From assembly GCF_022539255.1 (NCBI RefSeq), contig NZ_JAKZBV010000001.1, positions 1,116,001-1,180,000 of the forward strand: 64,000 nucleotides of DNA, read 5' to 3'. Positions 50,630 through 58,900 of this stretch are shown piece by piece (positions within the stretch are counted from its first letter, which is position 1; every line of letters starts with the position of its first letter). The translations under genes and the position numbers were made by a program. The DNA comes from Sinomonas terrae. GTDB lineage: Bacteria; Actinomycetota; Actinomycetes; Actinomycetales; Micrococcaceae. The notes under the pieces are model-generated. The model was not told where the DNA came from. It worked only from the letters and a program-made list of their open reading frames with translations, and did not search any database.

Positions 50630-52351
50630 ATGTCGGCACAGCTCGGGCCGGAGGCCCGAACGGCGGCCATCGAACGGTTCAAAGCGACGGGCGGCCCAGA
50701 GAAGCAGCTCGACGTCCTCATCGTGGGCGGCGGCATTGTGGGAGCCGGCGCGGCGCTCGACGCCGTGACCCGAGGCCTCGATGTCGGCATCGTCGAGCAG
50801 CGCGACTGGGCGTCCGGCACATCCTCGCGCTCCTCCAAGCTCATCCACGGTGGCCTTCGCTACCTCGAGATGCTGGACTTCCGGCTCGTCCAGGAGGCGC
50901 TGCAGGAACGCGGGCTCCTCCTGCAGAGGATCGCGCCGCATCTCGTGAAGCCCGTGCCCTTCCTGTACCCGCTGACCCGCCGTTGGTGGGAGCGGGCTTA
51001 CGTCGGCGCGGGCATGCTGATGTACGACTCGCTGGGCCTCACGAACGGCCATGGGACTGGCCTGCCCGTCCACAAGCACATGTTCCGGCGGGGAACGCTT
51101 CGAGCGGCCCCGAGCCTCCGGGACGACGCCATGATCGGCGCCATCCGCTATTACGACGCCCAGGTCGACGACGCCCGGATGGTGGTGAATGTCGTTCGCA
51201 CCGCAGCGCACCACGGAGCCCACGCGGTGAATCGGATGCGGGTCGAGAGCTTCCTCCGCGAGGGTGAGCGCGTCGTCGGGGCCCACGTACGCGACCTCGA
51301 AACCGGCGACGAGCTCGACATCCGCGCCAAGCAGGTGATCAACGCCACGGGCGTCTGGACTGACGAAACCCAGGCGATGGTCACTGAGCGGGGCCAGCTG
51401 AAGGTACGGGCTTCCAAGGGCGTCCACCTTGTGGTGCCGCGCGATCGGTTCCAGTCGACGGTCGGCCTCATCCTCCGGACCGAGAAGTCGGTGCTGTTCG
51501 TCATCCCGTGGGGGCGACACTGGATCATCGGTACCACGGACACCGACTGGCGCCTCGACAAGGCCCATCCGGCTGCCTCGAGCAAGGACATCGACTACAT
51601 CCTCGAGCGCGTCAACCGCGTTCTCAGGCGCCCCCTCACGCGAGAGGACGTGGAGGGCGTGTACGCGGGCCTCAGGCCGCTTCTCGCGGGCGAGAACGAT
51701 TCGACCGCGGAGCTGAGCCGCGAGCACGTCGTCGCGCACCCTGTACCCGGGATGGTCGTCGTCGCAGGTGGAAAGTTCACGACCTACAGGATCATGGCCC
51801 GCGACGCCGTCGACGAGGCCGTGCGGAATCTCGACGAGCGGGTCCCGGCGAGCGTCACCGACCGAATTCCGCTGCTCGGGGCAGACGGGTTCAAGGCCGT
51901 CTGGAACCGCCGAGCCCGTCTCGCCGGGGCAGCCGGAGTACACGTCGCCCGAGTCGAGCACCTGCTCAACCGCTTCGGCTCGCTCGCGACCGAGGTTCTG
52001 GACATCATCGCCCAAGACCCCTCGCTCGCCCAGCCGCTTCCCGGGGCGGACGACTACCTCCAAGCCGAGGTCGTCTACGCCGTCACCCACGAGGCCGCTC
52101 GGCATGTCGAGGACGTCCTGACACGCCGGACCCGCATCTCGATCGAGGCGTGGGACCGCGGTGTGTCGGCGGCCGGCGTCGTCGCTGAGCTCATGGCACC
52201 GTTGCTCGGTTGGAGCGATGTGCAGCGCGAACGGGAGGAGACGCATTACCTCAAACGCGTCGAGGCGGAGAGGCTGAGCCAAGAGCAGCCGGACGACGCG
52301 ACGGCGGACGTTGCACGGCTCGGCGCGCAGGACATCATCCCGGTCCAGTGA
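50630..52351 (+). CDS. glpD: Aerobic glycerol-3-phosphate dehydrogenase
   Basis: A 573-residue membrane-associated flavoenzyme that oxidises glycerol 3-phosphate to dihydroxyacetone phosphate and passes electrons to quinone. DVLIVGGGIVGAGAALDAVTRGLDVGIVEQRDWASGTSSRSSKLIHGGLRYLE is the FAD fingerprint with the FGGR-type substrate loop. VINATGVWTDE, VIPWGRHWIIGTTDTDW and VVAGGKFTTYRIMARDAVD are conserved further on. A GGAGGGG ribosome site precedes the ATG at 50630, and a TAGACT at 50591-50596 could be the -10. It stands alone, without glpK or glpF in the window, upstream of a lone PTS EIIA gene. Confidence 0.95.
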   Translation: MSAQLGPEARTAAIERFKATGGPEKQLDVLIVGGGIVGAGAALDAVTRGLDVGIVEQRDWASGTSSRSSKLIHGGLRYLEMLDFRLVQEALQERGLLLQRIAPHLVKPVPFLYPLTRRWWERAYVGAGMLMYDSLGLTNGHGTGLPVHKHMFRRGTLRAAPSLRDDAMIGAIRYYDAQVDDARMVVNVVRTAAHHGAHAVNRMRVESFLREGERVVGAHVRDLETGDELDIRAKQVINATGVWTDETQAMVTERGQLKVRASKGVHLVVPRDRFQSTVGLILRTEKSVLFVIPWGRHWIIGTTDTDWRLDKAHPAASSKDIDYILERVNRVLRRPLTREDVEGVYAGLRPLLAGENDSTAELSREHVVAHPVPGMVVVAGGKFTTYRIMARDAVDEAVRNLDERVPASVTDRIPLLGADGFKAVWNRRARLAGAAGVHVARVEHLLNRFGSLATEVLDIIAQDPSLAQPLPGADDYLQAEVVYAVTHEAARHVEDVLTRRTRISIEAWDRGVSAAGVVAELMAPLLGWSDVQREREETHYLKRVEAERLSQEQPDDATADVARLGAQDIIPVQ

Positions 52352-52374
52352 GGCCCGTCCTCAGGACGAATCCG

Positions 52375-52380
52375 TAAAAT
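52375..52380 (+). promoter_or_regulatory. Putative leaderless -10 (TAAAAT) of the PTS EIIA gene
   Basis: TAAAAT lies exactly at -12 to -7 relative to the ATG at 52387, with no ribosome site. Confidence 0.6.
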
Positions 52381-52386
52381 GGCTGC

Positions 52387-52872
52387 ATGCCCCAGCCTTT
52401 CGATCGCTATGACGCGCAGCTGACCTCGCCTGGACTCGTCATCCTCGAGATGGACGCCGAGGACCGGCAGGACGCGACGCGGCAGCTCGCCGAGCGTCTC
52501 GCCGCCGAGGGCCGGATCCTTGACCTCGAGGCCTTCCTCGCCGACGTCGACGCCAGAGAGCATCAGATGGCAACGGGACTCCCGGGCGGCATCGGCCTGC
52601 CGCACGCGCGGAGCGAGCAGGTGACCCAGCCCTCGATCGCCGTCGGCGTCGCCAAGTACGGGAGGGCGGTCGATTTCGGGGCCCTCGATGGCCCGGCGTA
52701 TGTGGTGTTGCTCATAGCGACCCCGGCGTCGAGCTTCTCGGAGCACCTCGAAGTCCTCGCGACAATGGCTCGCTCGCTCTCCAAGGCCGGCTTCCGTGAG
52801 TCGCTTCGCCGAGCGAACGACGCCGACATCATTGCAGAGCTCGTCAACTCGGCTCTCGTCTTTGGAGACTGA
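52387..52872 (+). CDS. PTS fructose/mannitol-type EIIA domain protein
   Basis: A 161-residue cytoplasmic phosphocarrier domain (PTS_EIIA_2 fold). The phosphorylatable histidine is His73 in GGIGLPHARS, and IAVGVAKYGRAVDFGALDGPAYVVLLIATPASSFSEHLEVLATMARSL is the typical core. No EIIB or EIIC domain is adjacent, so it either serves a PTS permease elsewhere or acts as a regulatory EIIA, like nitrogen-PTS proteins. The ATG at 52387 is backed by the best leaderless -10 in the window (TAAAAT at -12). It stands between glpD and the SURF1 gene. Confidence 0.88.
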   Translation: MPQPFDRYDAQLTSPGLVILEMDAEDRQDATRQLAERLAAEGRILDLEAFLADVDAREHQMATGLPGGIGLPHARSEQVTQPSIAVGVAKYGRAVDFGALDGPAYVVLLIATPASSFSEHLEVLATMARSLSKAGFRESLRRANDADIIAELVNSALVFGD

Positions 52873-52925
52873 GCCAGGTGGCTTAAGGCGCCAAGGGCGT
52901 TTAGTTTTTCTACAGCTTGTCGGAG

Positions 52926-52931
52926 TACCGT
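52926..52931 (+). promoter_or_regulatory. Putative leaderless -10 (TACCGT) of the SURF1 gene
   Basis: TACCGT lies exactly at -12 to -7 relative to the GTG at 52938. Confidence 0.5.
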
Positions 52932-52937
52932 TGAAAG

Positions 52938-53798
52938 GTGCTGAGAACCGCCCTCAAACCCCGTTGGATCCTCGCGCTCATCGGCGCGCTCGCGGTCTCG
53001 GGCGTGTTCGTGCTCTTGAGCCAGTGGCAGTTCTCGCGTTCCACATCCGACGCGCCGCCCGTGGTGACGACGACCGAGACACCCCAGGCCCTGACGAAGA
53101 CCATCCAGCCAGCGACCGACTTCCCGGCCACGGCTGCTGATCAGATGATCACTGCAACCGGTCATTACGACGCTTCGAAACAGGTGCTCGTTGGGAACCG
53201 GCTACTCAACGGCGTGAGCGGCTGGTGGGTTGTGACCGCGTTCGTGGTCGACGGCGCCCCGCCAGTAGGGGGCGAGCACACAGTCGTCATTCCGGTCGCC
53301 CGGGGGTGGCTCGCCGAGGCGAGCCAAGTGCAGGCTCCGCCGTCCGGGCAAGTCCACCTGACCGGCCGGCTTGAGCCGTCCGAGGCTCCTCAGGCGAACA
53401 AGAATCCTGCTCCGGGACAGGCATCGATGGTCGCCGTCCCCGAGCTCATCAACATGTGGGACGTCCCGAGCTACACCGGCTTTGTGGGCCCAACCCATGA
53501 GGTGACCGCCGCTGGCGACCAGTCGGCGTCGGCCATCCCGGGGGTTCTCAAGCCCCTCAACATCCCGCCACAGCCGAAGTCCACGCCGGTGAACTGGCTC
53601 AATATCTTCTACGCCGTCGAATGGGTCGTCTTCGCAGGATTCGCGATCTTCCTGTGGTGGCGGCTCGTCCGGGACGAATACGAACGCGAGCTCGAAGCGC
53701 GCGCCGACTACGAATCCGCCTCGCCTGAACCCACTCCGCCCGGTCAGTCCTCACCGGACGGGGAACATCTCCCATCCGACACCGGAGGAAAACCGTGA
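52938..53798 (+). CDS. SURF1-family cytochrome oxidase assembly protein
   Basis: A 286-residue membrane protein with one N-terminal helix (WILALIGALAVSGVFVLLSQW) and one C-terminal helix (LNIFYAVEWVVFAGFAIFLWW) flanking an extracytoplasmic domain. GHYDASKQVLVGNRLLNGVSGWWVVTAF and VARGWLAEASQV, LTGRLEPSEAP match SURF1/Shy1, which helps to insert heme into cytochrome aa3 oxidase. The cytoplasmic tail is Pro/Ser-rich. The GTG at 52938 has a TACCGT hexamer at -12 and no ribosome site. Its stop overlaps the DUF3817 gene by four bases (GTGA). Confidence 0.9.
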   Translation: MLRTALKPRWILALIGALAVSGVFVLLSQWQFSRSTSDAPPVVTTTETPQALTKTIQPATDFPATAADQMITATGHYDASKQVLVGNRLLNGVSGWWVVTAFVVDGAPPVGGEHTVVIPVARGWLAEASQVQAPPSGQVHLTGRLEPSEAPQANKNPAPGQASMVAVPELINMWDVPSYTGFVGPTHEVTAAGDQSASAIPGVLKPLNIPPQPKSTPVNWLNIFYAVEWVVFAGFAIFLWWRLVRDEYERELEARADYESASPEPTPPGQSSPDGEHLPSDTGGKP

Positions 53799-54277
53799 TC
53801 GACCCCAAGCCCGCCACCGGGCGTACCCCCCAGCGCCGCTTCGGTGGCACCGTTGCACAGATTCGCTCAGCCCTCGGCTTCTACAAGGTCATGGCGTACG
53901 CGACTGGGTCCATGCTCCTGCTGCTGTGCCTCGAGATGATCCTCCGCTACGGCTTCGGCAAGTTCATCTTCGCCGGGGGCACCGACGCGCTCACCGGAAA
54001 GGCCTTCGGCTTCGGCCTGGCTGACGCGGACCCCGCTGGCGTGCTCGGTGGGGTGAACCTCTCGATCACGATCCTCATCGTGCACGGCTGGATGTACGTC
54101 ATCTACCTCATCTCGAACTTCCGCCTCTGGTCTCTCATGCGCTGGCAGTTCGGGAGGCTGATCCTCATGGCCGCCGGCGGCGTCGTCCCGCTTCTCTCGT
54201 TCTTCGTGGAGCGGCGGATCCATGCCGAGGTGGAGCGCGAGCTCCTCGCGCACCCCGACGCCGGTCAGCGCTACTGA
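53795..54277 (+). CDS. DUF3817-domain membrane protein
   Basis: A 160-residue protein with about three membrane helices (VMAYATGSMLLLLCLEMILRYG, VNLSITILIVHGWMYVIYLISNF, LILMAAGGVVPLLSFFVERRI) matching the DUF3817 family. HGWMYVIYLISNFRLW and SFFVERR are family features. No biochemical function is known. The GTG start overlaps the SURF1 stop, so the two are coupled, hinting at a shared role in respiratory membrane biogenesis, although the family also occurs without SURF1. It ends 48 bases before guaA. Confidence 0.85.
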   Translation: MIDPKPATGRTPQRRFGGTVAQIRSALGFYKVMAYATGSMLLLLCLEMILRYGFGKFIFAGGTDALTGKAFGFGLADADPAGVLGGVNLSITILIVHGWMYVIYLISNFRLWSLMRWQFGRLILMAAGGVVPLLSFFVERRIHAEVERELLAHPDAGQRY

Positions 54278-54313
54278 CCACGGCGAGGCAAGGCCACCAT
54301 TCTTGAAGTCCGG

Positions 54314-54319
54314 TAGGCT
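54314..54319 (+). promoter_or_regulatory. Putative leaderless -10 (TAGGCT) of guaA
   Basis: TAGGCT lies exactly at -12 to -7 relative to the GTG at 54326. Confidence 0.55.
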
Positions 54320-54325
54320 TGACAG

Positions 54326-55924
54326 GTGACAACAGCATCCCAGAGCACAGGTTCGCAGACAGCCCACAGGCCGGTGCTCGTGGTGGACTACGGTGCCCAA
54401 TACGCGCAGCTCATCGCACGTCGCGTCCGCGAGGCGAACGTCTATTCCGAGATCGTCCCGCACACCCTCACCACTGAACAGATCCTTGCAAAGAATCCGG
54501 CTGCCATCATCCTCTCGGGCGGACCCTCCAGCGTCTACGCAGACGGCGCTCCACGTGTCGGCTCCGAGCTGTTCGAGGCGGGTGTGCCGGTCTTCGGCAT
54601 CTGCTACGGCTTCCAGGCGATGGCCAACGCACTCGGCGGCCTCGTCGCGAGGACCGGCCTGCGCGAGTATGGTGCGACTCAGGTCTCTGCCGTGGGGGAG
54701 CCCCACTCGATCCTCGCCGGCGTCCCGGTGCTCCAGAGCACGTGGATGAGCCACGGCGACGCGGTCCAGGAGGCACCGGACGGCTTCGAGGTGCTCGCCA
54801 CCACTCCCGGTGCTCCGGTCGCCGCGTTCGTGAACCTCGACAAGTCGCTTGGCGGTGTTCAGTGGCACCCGGAGGTCAAGCACTCCGAGTACGGACAGCA
54901 GGTCCTCGAGAACTTCCTGTTCGGAATCGCCGGCCTCGAGCGCAACTGGACCACCGGCAACATCGTCGACGAGCAGATCGGACGCATCCGCGATCAGGTC
55001 GGGGATGCGCGGGTCATCTGCGGGCTGTCCGGGGGTGTGGACTCCGCGGTGGCGGCAGCGCTCGTGCAGCGCGCGGTCGGCGACCAACTCACGTGCGTCT
55101 TCGTCGACCACGGGCTGCTCCGTGAAGGGGAGGCTGAGCAGGTCGAGCGCGACTTCGTCGCAGCAACCGGGGTCAACCTCTACGTTGCCAATGAGCAGGA
55201 ACGATTCCTCTCGGCTCTCGCCGGCGTGACTGACCCCGAGCAGAAGCGCAAGATCATCGGCCGCGAGTTCATCCGGGCGTTCGAAGAAGCCGAGCGCACG
55301 ATCATCGAGAAGGCCAAGGCAGAGGGCGAGCAGATCCGCTTCCTTGTCCAAGGCACCCTGTACCCGGACGTCGTCGAGTCGGGTGGCGGCGAGGGCGCAG
55401 CGAACATCAAGAGCCACCACAATGTCGGGGGGCTCCCCGAAGACATGCGCTTCGAGCTGGTCGAGCCTCTGCGGACGCTCTTCAAGGACGAGGTCCGCTC
55501 GGTCGGGCGGCAGCTTGGCTTGCCTGCCGAGATCGTCGGGCGTCAGCCCTTCCCGGGCCCCGGCCTCGGGATCCGGATCATCGGCGAGGTCACTCACGAG
55601 CGGCTGGAGCTCTTGCGCAAGGCGGACGCTATCGCCAGACATGAGCTGACGGCTGCGGGCCTGGACGACGAGGTGTGGCAGATGCCTGTCGTCCTGCTCG
55701 CTGATGTCCGCAGCGTGGGTGTCCAGGGCGACGGCCGCACCTATGGTCATCCGATCGTTCTTCGCCCCGTGTCGAGCGAGGATGCGATGACTGCTGACTG
55801 GTCTCGCCTTCCGTTCGACCTGCTCTCGCGCATCTCCAACCGGATCACCAACGAAGTCGAGGGCGTCAACCGGGTCGTACTCGATGTCACGAGCAAGCCC
55901 CCGGGAACCATCGAATGGGAGTGA
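54326..55924 (+). CDS. guaA: GMP synthase (glutamine-hydrolysing)
   Basis: A 532-residue enzyme that aminates XMP to GMP using glutamine and ATP. The N-terminal class I amidotransferase has its cysteine in VFGICYGFQ and its His/Glu in VQWHPEVKH. The ATP pyrophosphatase domain has the P-loop ICGLSGGVDSAVAAAL. The C-terminal dimerisation domain ends in VNRVVLDVTSKPPGTIEWE, as expected. The GTG at 54326 has TAGGCT at -12 and no ribosome site. With guaB it completes IMP to GMP. A 9-bp stem with an 11-base loop follows its stop. Confidence 0.96.
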   Translation: MTTASQSTGSQTAHRPVLVVDYGAQYAQLIARRVREANVYSEIVPHTLTTEQILAKNPAAIILSGGPSSVYADGAPRVGSELFEAGVPVFGICYGFQAMANALGGLVARTGLREYGATQVSAVGEPHSILAGVPVLQSTWMSHGDAVQEAPDGFEVLATTPGAPVAAFVNLDKSLGGVQWHPEVKHSEYGQQVLENFLFGIAGLERNWTTGNIVDEQIGRIRDQVGDARVICGLSGGVDSAVAAALVQRAVGDQLTCVFVDHGLLREGEAEQVERDFVAATGVNLYVANEQERFLSALAGVTDPEQKRKIIGREFIRAFEEAERTIIEKAKAEGEQIRFLVQGTLYPDVVESGGGEGAANIKSHHNVGGLPEDMRFELVEPLRTLFKDEVRSVGRQLGLPAEIVGRQPFPGPGLGIRIIGEVTHERLELLRKADAIARHELTAAGLDDEVWQMPVVLLADVRSVGVQGDGRTYGHPIVLRPVSSEDAMTADWSRLPFDLLSRISNRITNEVEGVNRVVLDVTSKPPGTIEWE

Positions 55925-55938
55925 TTCCCCGCTGATTT

Positions 55939-55967
55939 GGCCCCCGGCTGCGTTGCGCCCGGGGGCC
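55939..55967. terminator. Terminator after guaA
   Basis: A 9-bp G/C stem (55939-55947 with 55959-55967) closes an 11-base loop; it separates guaA from the next gene's promoter. Confidence 0.65.
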
Positions 55968-55983
55968 TTGGCGTCCGAGAGGC

Positions 55984-55989
55984 TAGTCT
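55984..55989 (+). promoter_or_regulatory. Putative leaderless -10 (TAGTCT) of the helicase-like gene
   Basis: TAGTCT lies at -13 to -8 relative to the ATG at 55997 and selects that start over an earlier in-frame codon at 55937, which would lie inside the guaA terminator. Confidence 0.5.
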
Positions 55990-55996
55990 CGAAGCT

Positions 55997-58900
55997 ATGC
56001 CGATCAGGTCCACAGGCAAACGACGGAGCGCTCCAGAGGGCGCAGAGGAGAGCAGGGACGTGCCCCAGCATCCGGGTATGCAGGAAGACGAGGCCCGCCT
56101 CGAGGCGTGGCTTTCGGCGCTCCCTGCCGTTACGGGACCCGACACCATGCTTGGCTTCTCTCCTACTGCCGAGGGTGTTATCGAGCTCACTTCCGCCAAC
56201 GCCTCCGGTCTCGCGCAGCTGCTCGCTGGCCGCCGCACCCGTCTCTCGACCCTCGTTCGAGAGCGGCATGACTACACGACCGCGGCTCGTGCTGCCCGGA
56301 ATCTTCGCGCGAAGATCTACGAGCTCGCGAACGAGCGCGGACTCGATGCCGGTCATCTGGCCGCCGGAATCGCGACGTGGACTTCTGCGGTGGGAGGCCG
56401 CCCACGCCGGGTGAGCGCCCCGGTCCTGCTGGCCGGCGTCGCGCTGACGGTGCGTTCTGAGCAGGACGATTTCGAGATCAAGCTCACCGAGCCCGCGCGT
56501 CTCAACCCTGCCCTGGTCCGCCATCTGCGCACGGTTCACCGGCTTGACATCGATGCAGCCGCGATCGAGCGGCTCGCCTACAGCACAGCCCGCCTCGACC
56601 CCCATCCCGTTCTCGAGCGCTTCCGCTCCATCCTGAGCGACATCCCGGGCGCTGCGGTGGAGACGCGTCTGCTCGTCTCCACCTTTGCCGACCTCGAGCA
56701 TGCGCTCGACGACCCTGCGATCACCTCCGCGGCCCCCGTTGTTGCTTCTCTGGCCGCCGCAGCTCGCTCGGTGCACGTCGCACCGAGTCCCCTCGACCCC
56801 TCGCGCTTCACTCCGGTAGACGAGCGGCCACCCTCCCACGAGCTCCTCGTGCTCGACGCGGATGCGGATCAGCAGCTGGCCATCGACGCCACTCGCGCCG
56901 GCGACTCCCTCGTCGTCGAGACCCCTCCCGGCACGGGACAGACGCAGACCGCCGTCAACGTGATTGCGAATCTCGTGGACGCGGGTCGAACCGTCCTCGT
57001 GGTGGCTGAGCGCCGAGCGAGCCTCGTGGAGCTCAACCATGCATGCGAGCGGCTGGGCCTCGGCTCGCTGCTCCTCCAGCTGAGCGCGGGCTTGACCGCC
57101 AACCAGCTCAAGCAGCAGCTCGTCCGCGCGATCGTTCGGAATGAGAAGGCCGAGCAGCCTCGACTTGAGACGATGCACCGCACTCTCATTGAGCGGCGTT
57201 ATCAGCTCCTCGAGCACGTTGAGTCCCTGCACAACGTCCGCGAAAGGTGGGGCTGCTCGCCCTACGAGGCCATGCAGTCCCTCGCCGCGCTCACGTCGAT
57301 CCACCCGTCGCCGGCGACGACAGTCCGACTCAAGCGCAGCGTTCTCGACAGCATCCGTGAACGGCGGGAGCTCGCCGAGCGGCTCCGCCGCGCCGCGGAG
57401 CTCGGAAGCTTCAGTCGAGAGGCCACGACCAGCCCTTGGTACGGGGCAAGGATGCTGACGCGGCGCGAGACAGAGGACGCGCAAGCCCTCGTTCAGGCCC
57501 TCGTCAAGGATCTTCCCGCCCTGCGCGAGAGGATGGCGACGCTGGCCGCGCACTCGGAGATCCGCCTCGGATCCTCTGTCGAGGAGTGGGGGCGGCAGAT
57601 CGAGATGCTCGTGGCAGTACGGGAGAGCCTCGACAAGTTCACCCCGGACATCTTTGACCGCCCAGTCAACGATCTCATCGCGGCGACGGCGCCGTCGGCT
57701 TGGCGCAGGGAGCGCGGGATCGAGATTCCGGCCATGCAGCGATCCCGTCTGCGGCGGGTGGCCAAGGAATACGTCCGGCCAGGCGTTCATCTGGCGGATC
57801 TCCACAGCTCGCTCATCCTCGTTCAGGGGCAGCGGGCCCAGTGGTCCGAGTACGCGGTCTCGCAACGGCATCCGATGGTGCCTTCGGGGCTTGCAGATCT
57901 CCGGGAAGACTACCGGGCCGTCCGGAAGGGCCTTGAGCGGCTGGGCCACGTCATTGTCGGGACGCGGAACGGCGGAGACCTGCTGTTGGATCCGGTGGTC
58001 GAAGTTCAGGGCCGGCTTCAAGATCTCTCCGACAGCTATGACTCGCTGCGCTCCCTGCCCGAGAGGACGCTTCTGGAGGACGAGCTGCGGGAGCGTGGAC
58101 TCGGCGAGCTTCTGGAGGACCTCGCAGCCAGGCAGGCCTCGCCTGAGGTTGTGGCCTCGGAACTCGAGCTCGCGTGGTGGCAGTCCGTCCTCGAAGCGAT
58201 GATCAGCGGTGATGACTATCTCGCGATGTCGGACGGTGCGCAGCTGCGCACCGCCGAGGACGAGTTCCGTCGCGCCGATCGCGCCCACATTGCTTCGGGT
58301 GCCGCACGCGTCCGCTGGAGGCTTGCTGGGGAATGGGGCCGTGCGCTCGGTGAGCATCCACGTGAGGCCGAGTCGCTTCGGAATCAGCTCAAGGACGGCC
58401 GGGTCAGCCTCGCGTCCCTCGACTCACAGGCGCCGCACCTCGTGCGGCCGCTCGTGCCGGTCTGGACCGCGAGCCCGTACTCTCTGGCTTCGGCGGCACC
58501 GGCCCAGCGCCGGTTCGATGCCGTTGTGCTCCTCGACGCGGATTCCCTGCCGCTTCGGGCCGCCCTGCCTGCCATAGCGCGGGCTCAGCAGGTCGTCGCG
58601 TTCGGCGACACCCATGTCGCGAATCCGAAGCCCTTCACGGTGGGAGTCGACTTCCGAACCCAGCCACAGGAGCCGGCAGAGCAGGTCGAGAGCGCCTTCG
58701 GCGCATTGGGCAGGATTCTCCCGACGGTCCGGCTCAAGACCGTGTACCGAGGCGTCGACGAGGAACTGGGGCTCCAGTTGAGCCACCGTTTCTATGACGG
58801 CAGTCTCCACCGGCTCCCGGATGGGCAGTCCGTCACGGGTCTGGATCGCGCACTCCTGGTCGAGTACCTCCCAGACGGCACGGGGATGCCCTCCGGGCAG

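Noticed and set aside
55937..55996. An earlier start codon for the helicase-like gene
   Set aside because: It lies inside the guaA terminator hairpin, and the ATG at 55997 has a -10-like TAGTCT at the leaderless distance.
53867..58357. A 1496-residue open frame on the minus strand
   Set aside because: It runs opposite to DUF3817, guaA and the helicase-like gene, all of which have clear motifs. Its sequence is Arg/Glu/His/Val-rich without any domain, as expected for the antisense of high-GC codons.
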